From: Anarhynchus alexandrinus
Taxonomy: Eukaryota > Chordata > Aves > Charadriiformes > Charadriidae
Assembly (NCBI GenBank): GCA_008711295.1
Contig: VUYV01000045.1
Coordinates: forward strand, 2,432,842 to 2,496,841
DNA length: 64,000 nucleotides
Direction of reading: 5' to 3'
Notes under the pieces: generated by a model
What the model was told of the DNA's origin: nothing
Database searches by the model: none
What the model saw: the letters and a program-made list of their open reading frames with translations, nothing else
Shown: positions 51,171 to 64,000 of the stretch, in pieces
Numbering within the stretch: the stretch's first letter is position 1
How the letters are laid out: every line of letters starts with the position of its first letter
Made by a program: the position numbers and the translations under genes

Positions 51171-53564
51171 TCCACTTAGTTTACTAGAGAAAAGTGAATG
51201 GACCATTCTGAAGTTTCTTACTCTAGACTATGAGCATACTTAATTTAACTAAATTAATTTGTCTTTTGTTAAAATTTTCATGAAGAAGTTATTACATTAG
51301 TCTGATTTTATTTCTGGCTCTCATTCAGAACTTTGTGATCTCATTAGCAGTCCGTTTTTATGAGGATGAACTGTTTTTGAGTGCTAGATTGAATATTTTC
51401 GGTGGAATATTTTATAACAAGTTTGGTTGATGCAGTCTTAAATTCTTTCACTGGATACACCAAAAACAATGATAAGAGGAAACATAGGTATTTAAATGAC
51501 TTCATGTACCCTTAAAATGAGTGGCAATGACATGAATAAAGACTTTCATTAAATGAATATAAGGACTTGTATATAGGGATGTTTTTAAGACTGTGTGCTG
51601 CAAATAATTTTTCAAAAAAACACATCACCATGCAAATTCCTCATTTGCATAGTAGTAAAATTACCAGAGTTGATAAAACTGTATGTTATCTGAATGTTTT
51701 TCAGTGAATGATTTCGCCTCATTTAGACTTTACATTCCTTCCCAAATTCATTCTGAGGTTATTATTAAATCCTATTCCATATTAAATTAAAAATGAAATA
51801 CGGTTTGCCCAGCATAGGAGCATTAAAGGGTCACTCCTATGCAGTCCTTGGTGTCAGTAGTCATATGCGCATGCAGGAAGAGTAGAAATAAGTACAGTCT
51901 TTCCAGATGACTATTCACAACTGCGTACAAGCACAGGGGTCAAGAGCTAAGAGTTCACCTAGTAGAAGGCATTTTCTAGCATGTTCAAAGTGGAAATTGT
52001 ATTTTAAAGTAATTACAGGCCATCATTTTTAACACTGCAGTATAGCAATATATAAAAGCATAAGCTGTAAGTGTTCTGGACTCATTTCTCTGCCACTAAA
52101 ATGTTATTTGCTTCCATTACCTTAAATTCAAATAAGCCGGTGGCACTGTCTATAAAGTATCTCTCTGTTGTGAGAACAAGCCACGAAGAGGCATAGATGG
52201 GGGGAGAATAAAGATCAAATACACCAAGAAGTGGTGAAGAAACAATGAATAAAGACAAAGTGTGAGGGTGACAGACCTTTAAACGGTATTTTCGTAGCCT
52301 AAGCAATAGTACCCTTGTGAGCAAAGATTTCCGAGCGATGCCTGATTCTATCTATTTCTCCTTTCAACATTTTCTCCCCACATCTTTATCACCTCCCCTA
52401 AACTTTTTCTAAAAGCCTTGTAAGTTTTCGCAACTAAAAATAATTAGTCCTATGTCAGACTTCTCCAACGCGTCATGGCAATTGCACGCATAGGTAAAAA
52501 GTCTTTTACTTACAATTTGTGACACATTTGATTTAATCTGCTGTGGACAAAGCAATGAAGTTTTAGGAAGTTGGATCCATCCCAAAGGGCCAAGTGGTTG
52601 CACGTGTTTAACACATCTCGTGATTTGGTCCTTGAAACTGAAATTAAATTTTAAGCCATTCCTTTCTAATAAGACCCTGAGTTCATTCATTGTCACCTGT
52701 AGTGGCGTAATTCCCAATCAATGGGGGTCTGAGCCTAAGCGTGGAGAAGACAGCAGCAGATGAGCTCATGCTCCTTTCTCACCTCTCTTCTTCTTTGGGC
52801 AAGGCACGGATACTTTTTCCTCCTCTCCCCACTGTACACAGGCTGGTGTCCTGCCCCGGTGCTTTCTTGAGAAAGCAACACGAGCAGTACAAGCAGCTCC
52901 CATCTCCTCCAGCCAGGCAGTGACCAGCAACGTCTCTGCTGACCCATCACCACCACAAGCACCACCCCATTGCTCTGGCCCCATGGACTCATCCCAGCCA
53001 TGCCGGCTCTCCACGGGCATCACCCCTCACCAGGGCTTTGGGAAGTCAGCTCTTACATCGGTTTGCTCTAAGTTTAGATTAACATTGTGAGTGCTTCAAG
53101 GCATTGAGCTGCCGGCAATTTCTGTGGAGCTGTAAATTTACCTTATTGTAACTATGAACATAAAGGTAACTGCAAGGATGGGGTGATTATAGTATTTAAT
53201 GTATGCCTGTTTATATTGTAGTTACAACTTAAGCTAATGAATTCCATTTTGTTAAAGGTTTCCCCAATGTAGTGTTTTAAAACAGAAGAGATTAAAGTTG
53301 GTTTATATTCAAATATTGCTCATTTCAGATCTCGTAAAAGTTCTAACAACTGCCTATGGTTCGAGAATAAAGAAATTAAAAGACACTTAAAGGACTATCA
53401 GTAAAATGCTATTAATTTAAAAGTTGAGCAACATTTAAAAAATTTATTTTTTAGAAATAAAACCTTGAGGGAAGCCTATTTACAAATCATGCTTATTTTT
53501 AAATTGTTTGAACAGAAATTCAGTTAAAATGTTCTGTTTCATTTACTTAATGCTCAATTGGTAG

Positions 53565-53640
53565 TATTTTATTATATTTTATTATATAATTGTATAATTT
53601 TATAATCATATAATTTTATTATATAATAATAATTTATCAT
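53565..53640. repeat. AT-rich low-complexity stretch
   Basis: Runs of TTTTATTATAT and TATAATTTTATAATC with almost no G or C. Confidence 0.85.
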
Positions 53641-53724
53641 TAAAAAAAATACACTTTTTTAATAGCTCTTGCCATACTTAAAGTACTGTTCAATCATTAC
53701 TTTTTTTTTTTCTTACATCAAACT

Positions 53725-53820
53725 CTGTAAGATGAAGATAAGTTATTATAAAAAGAAAAATCAGAGGGGGAGATTAAATGACTTGCCAAAGAGTCAGAGC
53801 GACTGTTAACAGGTTGTGTC
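53725..53820 (-). mobile_element. Possible MIR-like remnant
   Basis: GATGAAGATAAGTTA followed by GATTAAATGACTTGCCAAAG resembles the reverse complement of the MIR core. Weak match by eye. Confidence 0.3.
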
Positions 53821-55948
53821 TCATAAGCAGTTCACAGGGCTTTTACTATTTTTTCTGTTGTTTTGATAAAAGCTGAAACATTCTTCATATATGAGAACAT
53901 TAAAACTGCACTGTTAATTGTTATTATAGTGGAGAAAATGATAATGTGTGATCACTAGACCCAAATGTTTTTACTGTGATTTGATAGATTACTTGAGAGA
54001 ATGGCATCGAGAAACAAAAAGGAAGATGACAAGAGATTTATTGCTTAATTCATTATTTGTCTTCTAAAATCTTTCCCCCCCCCGCGTATTATTAGTACTT
54101 GCTAAATGGGAAACTGCTGCCATACCTTGTGAGACCTACTCCAGCATCCCTGTCCTGACATTACGGCTGATGCTGGCTTTGGCCACCGGGACCTGCCCCT
54201 GGGGCAGGATCTGATGCGTAGGGAGCGGCTCCGACCCCTGCCCAGCCTGGGGGAGGATGCACCAGGCGCACTTGCATGCTGGTTCATCCTACATCCTTGC
54301 CCATTTCAAACCAAATGGATTCTGAATGGATATCTACATATTTAAGAATAAAATTGTATGCACAGGGGGAAGCTTTGTTTCCTGGCAAGCAGTGACTCCA
54401 GAAAGGTTCATGGTTTTCAGCAGAAAACTGACTCATTCTGAATTCCTGTTACAGTGAGTTGGCTGAGCGAGACAATGGCTATATGGTTGTGGGAGTGCTG
54501 AGTAGGAGTAGGAATATGACATGCTTTATAGGATTGGTAAAATCAATATAAGAAAATGCATCCAGAGCCGGTAGTCAAAAATGATGTAGAAAAATTGATA
54601 ATGATAGAGAAGGTGGCCACAAAGATCAGGGCTGAAGATAATGCCGTCCTTTGAAAAACTTTTGCGCACAGTCAGTCCCACATATTTTTCACCCCTTGCC
54701 CAGGAACAGTGTTCAAGAATCTCAGCTTTCAGTTGACAAATAAATAAACAACATCCTAGACCTTGTTGTTGTGGTGACAGCCTTGAAAATATAAATCAAG
54801 TGTAAACTGATCTAGTGATGTTTTCCAGACCTTAAAGACATCACGGGATGATTGCTGAGGACCATGAAGTGTCCTACACTTATGAATGAACTATTAACTC
54901 AAACCTACAAGTGACAGCCTATGGTACATTGAAAGCTGAAACAGCATGGACAGTACGAAAGAAATGTAGTATCAGACACACCGTACAAATCATGCTGTGT
55001 GCCACAGTGTGCACTGTTGTATTTAATCAAATAAAATAATCCTTAAAAAATAAATATTTGCTGCCATAAAATTTTCACTGCAGTTCCACAAAACGTAAGG
55101 AGCTTGCCTCAGATCACGCTTCCAAGGCAGATAAATCAGGGCTGCGGTGAGCGAATCTTCCATCAAAGCTGGCCTAACTTTAGCAACATCATAAAGAGTG
55201 ACAAGCTGTAGACTGAGACTGTCAGAGAATGGGTGTATTTATTAAAACATGTAATTTATCCCCGAATTTAGGTGCTGCACTAGACTGGTGTAGATTGAAT
55301 GAGATGGGGCAGAAGTGCCTACAAGAGAAAAGCAATGATGAGGGTAGCTAATTAAAGTTCTAAGGGAACAGATTTTGACTTACACTATCCCATAATTTGC
55401 TTTTCCTTTAATGACTTCCCTCTGTCTCCTATACATGTAAATTACACTGTCTGAACATCCACTGAATGCCAATTTGTGCAATTTTTTTCTGCTTCCATTC
55501 TCTTTCATCCAATTTCTGATCCTCAAAGCCATTAGAAAATTTGTTGATATTCAATTTTCCATCAGAGAATAGTATTTGGTCCAATATGTATTGGTCCAAA
55601 TTATGATATTAAATTTGGCAATATGTGTTTACACTGGTATTTTATACTCAAAAACCTTTAAACTAACATTTTATATTTTTGGAATTCTCAGGTGTTATTT
55701 TTCTGTTTGAAAAGAAAAATTATCAGGAATTACATTAAAATAGTCAAACCCAGCTGCTTTTATTTTATATAGTTGAAGTAGTTTAACTGTCCTAAGCAGC
55801 TTTGGAGATGAGTATCATTAAAACTGTTTCCTCATCCAATTTTGAATAGAAAACATTTCCCAATCTGAATTTTCATTGAATAGAAAATTCTTTTTCCAAA
55901 TAACAATGGTCTTTTTGTCCAAAGAATAACTGACCATTTGATAGTGCA

Positions 55949-56685
55949 AGGTCCGGCCGGTGGGTCTGGGCAATCACAAGCACAAATGCAGGCTGGGCAG
56001 AGAATGGATCAAGCGCAGCCCTGAGGAGAAGAACTTGAGGGTGTTGGCTGATGAGAAGCTCAACATGAGCTGGCAATGTGCACTTGCAGCCCAGAAGGCA
56101 ACAGCATCCTGGGCTGCATCAAAAGAAGTGTGGCCAGCAGGCTGAGGGAGGTGATTCTGCCCCTCTACTCTGCTCTGGTGAGACCCCACCTGGAGTACTG
56201 CATCCAGCTCTGGGGCTCCCAACATAAGAAGGACAGGGACCTGTTGGAGTGAGTCCAGAGGAGGGCCACAAAGATGATCAGGGGGCTGGTGCACCTCTCC
56301 TCTGAAGACAGGCTGAGAGAGTTGGGGTTGTTCAGCCTGGAGAAGAGAAGGCTCCAGGGAGACTGTATAGCAGCCTTCCAGTATCTGAAGGGGGCCTAAA
56401 GGAAAGATGGGGAGGGACGGTAACGGGGTAATGGTTTTAGTCTAAAACTGGGTAGATTTAGATCAGATATAAGGAAGAAATTCTTTACTCTGAGGGTGGT
56501 GAGATACTGGAACAGGTTGCCCAGAGAAGTTGTAGATGCCCCAACCTGGAGAGATGTTCAAGGCCAGGTTGGATGGGGCTTTGGCCAACCTGGTCTAGTG
56601 GGAGGTGTCCCTGCCCATGGCAGAGGGTTGGAACTAGATGATCTTTAAGGTTCTTTCCAATCTAAACTGTTCTATGATTCTATGA
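55949..56685 (+). mobile_element. CR1 LINE 3' part, 5'-truncated
   Basis: About 740 bases of the CR1 ORF2 end and 3' untranslated region. Signature segments include GGAGTACTGCATCCAGCTCT, AGGAGGGCCACAAAGATGAT and GGTTCTTTCCAATCT, ending in the doubled TTCTATGA tail. The 5' truncation at about 55949 and lack of an open frame show a dead copy. It reads well against the consensus I recall, so it is younger than the 15190 remnant. Confidence 0.95.
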
Positions 56686-59600
56686 CACGTTTGATAAATG
56701 TGACACATCTCACTAAAACTGTGTGGCACCTACAGTCATATGCCTGGTAAAGATTCCATAATCGTGACTATGTGTTTGCTTATTACTTTTGGCTTTTGTC
56801 CAAGAAGTTTATGAATACTTTGATTTTTTTCTTTTTATGTGAAGAGTGCATGCAAGAAATCATGATAGGAGGTTATTTGTGCCCAGTATTGATTACTTTC
56901 CTGTTGATATTGGTCTTAGAATTTCTTTTGAAAGAATCTATAATTTTCCAAGTATTTATTAGATTCAGTGTGAGTATATTTTTGCTGAATATGTACTGAA
57001 ATTACTACAAAATGAAAATGTTTTATTATTATAGGTGATGGACTGAGGGTGAGCTCTTTTGTACCTTATCTACTATTTGACAAAAGGACAGTGAAGGATG
57101 TGAGTCTGATCTCACCCTGGTCTGATCAACGATCAGCTTGGGACAATGATTTAAGGAACCTGTCTATACAGTTTAGGAGTTGAGGCTGATATTAAGAAAT
57201 TTTCAACATATTAACTTGAACATAAAGCTTGATTTTTGTCCTGAGGAATTACGAGCAGAAAGATACAGCTCACCCTGTATTTGTAGATGACGGCCTAAGG
57301 GCTGTTTGTCTGCATAGGTCCTCTATGAGCCAAAATGACATTGTGAGAGGAGGAACTCAAGTTATATGAATTTTCTGTAGCCTCCTACTTACCTGGCACC
57401 TACCTGCTGGAGGAGGATGGGGAATGGTCTTAGACTGCAGGGGAAGTGGGCTGTGCAGTGGCACAGGAAAGGCGTGTATGTAAAGGAGGGACACATGGAG
57501 TTACGTTTTTTAATGTGGGGTTTTTTTGACTCTTGCTCTTTGGATGGAGAGGATTGCCTTAGATTCAAGATTGCCTTGTATTTGGGCAAAATAGTAAACT
57601 GACAGGCTTGAAGTTGTGCAAATGAATACCCCTATCTTCCACCGTGAGCTGGAAGTGCTCCATCAAGCCTTAGGGAAAGCTGGGTACATCTCATTGACTT
57701 CCTGCAATGGAAGAAGGTGTGTTTGCATCTAGTCTAAAAAAAGGTGCCTCAAAGAGGCTGGATCAAAAAACATGACTAAATGCAATAATTTGTAAAATAG
57801 TCTCAAGGTGATGGAGGTGTGTGTTTGGGGGGGGAAGTAAGTTGGAGAACAGGCCATGCAGGAGGACTCTGACCTTTTTTTCATGTGTGTCTGTTAACTT
57901 GCAGGTGTCTTCAAAGACAGGGCAGACAAGCCATGAATTTCTTGCATGTATGGGCTAAATTGGCTAAATTGAGAAGGCTAAAGTAGCCTAAGTTCCACTG
58001 TTTTCTGGAAGTTTGAGTGACTTGGCGGCTTTATCTTTCTGAGTAAAAAGTAATGATGCAAGCAAATGTAATCCTTTATGGCAATCTATGGTGCATCTGT
58101 ATCTACCTCTAGCTTCATTTCCATATTCGCTGCATGTTTATGGTGTGCCTTCTAGAGTGTTGAAGTGGAAACCAGGCAGCTTGCAGGTTTGACAGGAATA
58201 GCAGGGAAGGACAAATTCGTATTACAGTGGAAGAGTGATAAAAACAATTAGGTGATAGGAACAGAACAGGAAGGCAAAGTGTTTCTTGAGAGGAAACTCG
58301 AGGGAGAATCCTAACGGGCACAGCAGCATCCCCTGAGTGAGCAGGGGCAGTAAAACATGGACAGTGTTTGGGCTCTGTTGAAGCTCTTGAGGTTTAAAAT
58401 ATTTGGGTGATGGAGTAGCTGATCTCCTTGGCAGTAGCCTGGTGACTAGATGACAGGGACTGCTAAGCCAGATGCTCTCACAGAGGCATATTTTCAACAT
58501 AATAGCTAGAATTTGGCACATAATTAATTAATGGGAACTGTTTCCAAGGTTGACAGTGCATGCATCCTTTAATCTTTACTTCTATGTCTTTCGTAAATAT
58601 ATTGGGAAAAACTTGCCATAGTTTTTGGTTTGGTATTTTTTTTCAGATTAAGGATGGCGTTTGAAACTTACATTTTAAAGCTACTGTCTTCTCATGGGAA
58701 ATTCTGAAAACATTTTATATAGAAATAATTCTGTTTCTAGAGCATATATGTTTTTTTATCACTTTTCCCTATTGATTACTAGAGATATTTGCATAAAAAT
58801 ATGCACATAGGAATATATGAGCTACTGCTGCATTTTCCTGACTTGAAATCAAAATCCCTGAGGAACAAACGTACTCCTAAGCAACAGAAATTTTCATACG
58901 AGTATTCCTTTTTAAATAAAAACAAGCAGAGAAAAAAACTCCCTGAAAATATTGCTTACTACTTTTGGAAAATAGTTTTTACTAATGGCTTCCACAAAGC
59001 TGTTAATACAATAAACGTGCTTTTAAAGCTCTCTCCTAATTTAGTTGCAACCAGTATAGTTTAATGCAGAAAAATTGATAGTCTGTCCCACATTAGTATT
59101 GTTGTGGTCTGTTCTGGAAATCTTGCTCTACTTGCCAAGATGCTCTTGAAATTAAATTTTTGTCCTACTTTTAAAGCTGGTCGAAAGAGTCATTTTGCAA
59201 AACTGCTCATGCTGGGTGGAAAAATGGAGCCGTGTTTTATGAATATTTTCCCATGATATATCTTTCGCATTCTCATGTAATACGTAAAGAAAGACATTAA
59301 GTTCTCGTACAATTATTTTCTTGTCTGAGTGGCCCCAGGTCTTTCTAGTTATTTTACTTTTTTTTCTTTAATTATGACTAGCGCAATAGGAGACTCCTAA
59401 CTAGCCAAGGTATTTTCAAATCCATTTTTCTTTTCCCATGTTACAAGTGTTGGGGTTTTGTTTGGAGTTTTTTTTCCTTATCCTAAACAGCATGGTTCTT
59501 ACTTATGGTCCTACACACACAAGAAAAAAATAACCCAGAGAGCATTCCATCTTGAAAATATCTAAGACTTTATAAAGAGGGCTAGACAACATATTACTTC

Positions 59601-62600
59601 TTGCTTCATGTAGCCTGCCTGACTTTGCCCTGGCAAGGATTCTGCTTGCTGACACATGCAGTGATGACAGTTTAAAGAGCTGTTCCTTCTCCCCTCCACC
59701 CAAGCTCCTGCGTGATTTCTCTGCCAGCCCACCCTCAGGGCTGCTTCAGGGGCAGCCCACAGGCACAATTAGAGGACAAACTGTAAACATCGCCTTCTGA
59801 CAGTGTGTGTGATGGGGGAATTAACACTGGGTTGGCACAACTTCTCCAGTGAACTTCCATTGATTAGAAATGAAAGCTGAATCAATATAACACTCCCTAA
59901 CTACCACAGACATAGTGAAGTTTTGATCTTAGCAGAAATTTCTGGTGTCTTTGGGAAATTCTAATGGCTAGAACAGACCACAAAATAAATAGCATATCCT
60001 AAGAAAGACCTTTTTACAAAAAGAAGAGCAAAAGGAATGGCAATGACAAGTGAGCCCTCTTTGAGTTTGTCTCTAGGCTCCAGAAATCTGGAGTAAGAGC
60101 AGTTGGAATTCATTTAGCTGCAATTTCAGTTGGCATCTTGAATGGCTTATCAGAGTGATACAGATAGGGAAAGTCAGCATTTTTCTCTGTTTAAAATTTT
60201 TGCTTAAAAAAAAAACATTTTATGTTATTTACTGGTTTGTGGTCTATTATGTTAAGCTTAAAAGAGTAAGTTCTTAATTTGTTTATTTTAGAGTATGAAA
60301 TTTATTTATTTGTTTTGGATACTAACAGACTAATCAAGAAGTTTCTTGTAAAGATTGAAGATATATGACACCATAAATTCAACGAGCTTAAGGCAGAGGT
60401 GTGTAGGCGGGGTCTTATCCTCTGATTGTCTTGGAAAGTAATCTCTGGCAAAGAGAGGAACCCAGCTGTATTGTCCAAGGGAGGGACAGTTGCTGTGGAG
60501 TGCGTCTCTGCCAAGAGAACTTGCACCAGAACCATTTCTTGTGTTTGCTCTAGAGTGGCAGCATTCATATTCAGTTCATCCCTGCTTTGGAAGGACTGAT
60601 CACGACATTACCCTACTTCCAATTGTTTGATGTGCAGGGCAAAAAGTAAAGTAAAGAATGTGAAAAGGAAAGAAAATCTGTCCAAACTTCGTTCAGAAGC
60701 AGAGACCAAGGGGCACAATGATTCGTCCCCCCAAGCTATACTGTACCTGATGAAACCAATCTCCTTGAACTGCTGAAAATGCCTGTTGTGCCACTCATTT
60801 CCCCCTCTAAATGTCTCTGTCTCTGAGGGAGATGATAGCCCATGGATACTTCTCATGTGCACCCCAGCTTACAACAGCAACTAGGGCTGAAATAATTTCC
60901 TTGCAAGCAAGCACCTGTGTACTAGAAGATAGAAAATTATCATAGTTGTTGTCTAATTAGTATGCTGATGTAACTTTAAAAAAGCTGTTTAAAGACTATT
61001 AAATGAACTTTTCTATTTTATAGGAAAAGATTACAGAACTCATAACACTTGAGAACAATACAGGAACTCTTATTTTCAATGGATTCTAATAGGAACATTG
61101 ATTCTTTTAGTTCCACTTACTATCAAATTATCCAGAAGGATTTTCTGGGGTTATTAATTATACCTAAAACAAAGTGTAATTACATTTTTCAATTAGATAT
61201 AGTGATAAGACAAATTTAATTTGATGAATTTCTCTAAAAGGACAATATGTAATCTTTTTCTATTCAATGAGTAATAATGGGCATCTCTGTATCTCATTCT
61301 TTAGTTTAAGGCCAGTTGACAGTATCTGTAGGTAATATATGAGCTCATATATTATTTGTATCAGCACAGAACCTCAGCATGGTATGTTTGGTGAATTAGT
61401 AAATGAAATAATTTAATCCAATTTTCCAAAATTCTACAAAGTGAAAGTAGAATATGTAGTCCTGGATATGATACAAATATCTGGTACTCCCGAGGTGGTT
61501 TTTGTACTTCATGGCAGTTAAGAACAAATAAAACCTGGAATACTGGAATTCTGCGAGACATCTTACAGAATTTTTTGGTACTCCACACAACAGTCCACTA
61601 CATCTGTGGAAGTAAGATGTCCCCAAGAGGTCTCTTCCCCCAGATTTTTTTTTCACAGCTCTGGAGTCTGTCATACACTAGGCACAGGACTCACTTTGCC
61701 TGAGTTTAATCGTCTAAAGTGATCTTTAATCTCTGTAAGTGCCTAATATGAATTCAAAAATTTCAAAATACAAGGATGTTCCTCCCTCTTCGTGAAACTA
61801 GTACGTAATTTTTTGATGGCTGAAGTCAGATGGGAAAGAACACACCTATAGTTTTTGCAGCTATACATGTAATTCAGGTTTTTTTCCCAGTGATATCATC
61901 TGATTTTGTAATCATTGAAGGATCTCTCAGTCTTTGTACTTTGTGATAAAGAGCACATAGTAAGTTTTCTAATTAATTAACAGTATACAAGGTGCAAAGT
62001 CAAACTACAAATACACACTACTGACTTTGCTGATTTCTAGTACCATTTGTACAGTTTAACACCCCACTTTCCAGTCACAGTACTTTATCTAGTTTGGGTA
62101 CTGAATTACTCAAAACTTATTTCATTATGATAGCTTCAAACTTGGGGACTTTTGAAATAAAAGAACAGAAGGATACCTTTTAATTCACAATTTAACTTCA
62201 TTATGAAGTGGTTAGGGAAAGATTTGTAGTTAATGATGCTCCAAATACATGAATTAAATTATTAGCTTAAAACTATGAGTCTAGTTAATGAGTTTTCACA
62301 GAGAGAAAGAGAAAAGTACTTATTTGAAGCTGGAGTTAGGAAGTTATTTCTATCACTATAAAAGATCATAAACTTGTCTCACAACCTTTCAACAATTTAG
62401 TTGTGTTGGTGGGACTTCAAGACACACTGTGCATTGACGTCTATACTATTTTATCACTATCACCATGATTTATATACCTAGCTAGTAGTTCTGCTACCAA
62501 CTCAATATAAACACTGCATTTAAAAGCATGCCCCTGCACATAGTGACTGGAATTCTCTTAACTTTACCATTGACTTAAGCAGAGCAAAGTTATCACCGAG

Positions 62601-63660
62601 TGGTTTTCAACTTGCCATGAAGGTGTCTGGGCTTTAAAAGAAAACAGAATTATATAAAGGTGGTGAAGAAATTGCATACAAAACAGCAACTATTTCACTA
62701 TCCGTTATAAAAAAATGGCAATAAAGAAAAGGCAAAATGTAAGAAGCAACATTTTTAAGCATTTTAATTGCTGAATTGTAAATTCTTTCAAGAAAATAGG
62801 TAACCTTAGTACGATTAAAAGGTACTTGAGAGCATCTCTTGAAATCTGATAGCTAAGTAATTCAATCGCATTCTGTTTCACAGAATAAATCTGGTGGATA
62901 AGGCTATGCCTGTGTTCTTTCTGCTTCATAACGTGTGTCACATGTTATGCTTTGGCTCTGGCATTTCTGGTATTCTGAAAGGTAATATATCTTTAGATTA
63001 AATTATGTCCTCCTAAGATAAAAAGAAAAATATTAGTTAAGAAACCCAAAACAATAAAACATACACATCTAGCTATAATACTGCTTTAATGCAGTATGGA
63101 GACTCTGATTGTACCACTACTGAGCTTATTGCTGAATACTTTTGTATTTTGTATGCTTTTTTTTGTTTAATATTAATATTATGGTAATGTTAATCTGTAT
63201 AAACATCTAACTAGATGTAAATCAGCTAGGATAATATTCAAATATTTAGTTTTAAATTAATTCTATGCGTGCTATTTGGCTAAACGTGGATACTTTCTAT
63301 CTTGATGTCAGCTTACCTGAACTGAGCAGGGGGAACTTGATAGAATTTGTCCAGGCAGGCTTTTATTCCCCCCAGTGTGTAGAAATGTGATAACTGCAAG
63401 TGCTTTCTAGTAGCAGAAGTACTTTGGGAATTTCCAGGGAGATGGTGCTCTGTCTGGGAAATAGCGAGGTTGTGTGACGCTTGAGAAATGCTCCAGGAGC
63501 TGACTGTGCTGTCTGGAAAGGGTTGGGGGTGCTAAAATGAGGTTACCCATCTTGTGGAGGGAAAAGAGGAGGAAGGAGAGGAAGTCCAGACTGTTGCTGG
63601 CAGAACAGTGTTCACCAGTTTGAGACAGAAATATTTTCTGACTGGGGCTTTGCTGTAAAG
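56686..63660. other. Intergenic DNA
   Basis: No gene or repeat recognised. The 75-residue hydrophobic frame at 56772-56999 and other short frames look like chance in AT-rich DNA. Confidence 0.6.
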
Positions 63661-63729
63661 TAGGTGGGGGGTTGGAATAGATGACCTTTAAAGGTCCCTT
63701 CCAACACAAACTATTCTATGATTCTATGA
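63661..63729 (+). mobile_element. CR1 3' tail fragment
   Basis: About 69 bases: GGTTGGAATAGATGACCTTT, AAAGGTCCCTTCCAAC and the ending CTATTCTATGATTCTATGA. A very short 5'-truncated CR1 copy. Confidence 0.9.
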
Positions 63730-64000
63730 AACTGGGCTCCTGAGCCGTAGGCTGTGAGTTAGATGCCATGATATATTTGAGATCTAGAAATAAATGTTTT
63801 ATGTGGGAGCCTCCGAGATCTTTTTCCTCATGAAAGTGAACCCATTAAAAAGAAAAACCACATACTGATGGAAAAAGATACAAAACACTGAGAGGTATCT
63901 CCTTTTCTTTTCGTCAGCCTCACTGCCTTTAGTTGTTCACTTTAAATGACACCAGTGCCTTTGAGAAATTGTTAATAATGCCAGATTCTGCTCGTTGTCC
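63730..64000. other. Intergenic DNA at window edge
   Basis: Nothing recognised in the last 271 bases. Confidence 0.6.

Larger units (their letters stand above)
51171..55948. other. Intergenic DNA
   Basis: AT-rich, with a strong low-complexity AT stretch at 53565-53640 and a possible MIR-like scrap at 53725-53820. A small GC-rich patch is at 54150-54260. No gene recognised. Confidence 0.6.

Noticed and set aside
55873..56294. Open frames of 61-106 codons
   Set aside because: They lie within or across the CR1 copy and follow antisense or broken frames of it.
56772..56999. 75-codon hydrophobic frame resembling a membrane protein
   Set aside because: T-rich DNA gives Phe/Leu/Ile-rich frames by chance; no homology or splice structure recognised.

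Overview
The window reads as a bird nuclear genome. It carries several CR1 LINE copies, including the avian-style 3' tail that ends in a repeated TTCTATGA motif, one LTR insertion bounded by a 5-bp target duplication, introns of a few kb, and a single vertebrate gene in exon pieces. The species cannot be fixed from the sequence. It is a draft assembly: there is one isolated N at 27814 and a run of 70 Ns at 37924-37993.

The one gene I can support is NOX3 (NADPH oxidase 3), on the minus strand from the start codon at 44543-44545 to the stop at 4616-4618. I could place all 13 coding exons from splice sites, reading phase and similarity to the NOX1/NOX2/NOX3 family. Spliced, they give 1704 coding bases, i.e. 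567 residues plus stop, against 568 for human NOX3 (recalled). The frame is open throughout, every intron is GT-AG, and the haem, FAD and NADPH motifs are present, so the gene looks intact and functional. The known product is a six-helix membrane flavocytochrome that passes electrons from cytosolic NADPH through FAD and two haems to oxygen. In mammals it works with p22phox and NOXO1 in the inner ear and is needed to form otoconia.

Layout: 1-4615 is 3' flank with an internally deleted CR1 (about 3330-3845). 4616-44545 is NOX3. Its larger introns hold a purine/pyrimidine tract close to exon 12, an old CR1/L3-like remnant, a degenerate triplet repeat at the exon 6 acceptor, a long TTCTC tract, the LTR insertion with the gap, and a perfect 57-bp tandem duplication. 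44546-64000 is upstream intergenic DNA with no gene I can recognise. It holds a fold-back element made of two related hairpins (about 46630-46882), an internally deleted CR1 (50262-51170), a longer 5'-truncated CR1 (55949-56685) and a 69-bp CR1 tail (63661-63729).

I found no operon, CRISPR array, tRNA or rRNA, and no convincing second protein gene. The most unusual non-coding structure is the paired hairpin element upstream of NOX3. No clearly new biological system is visible.
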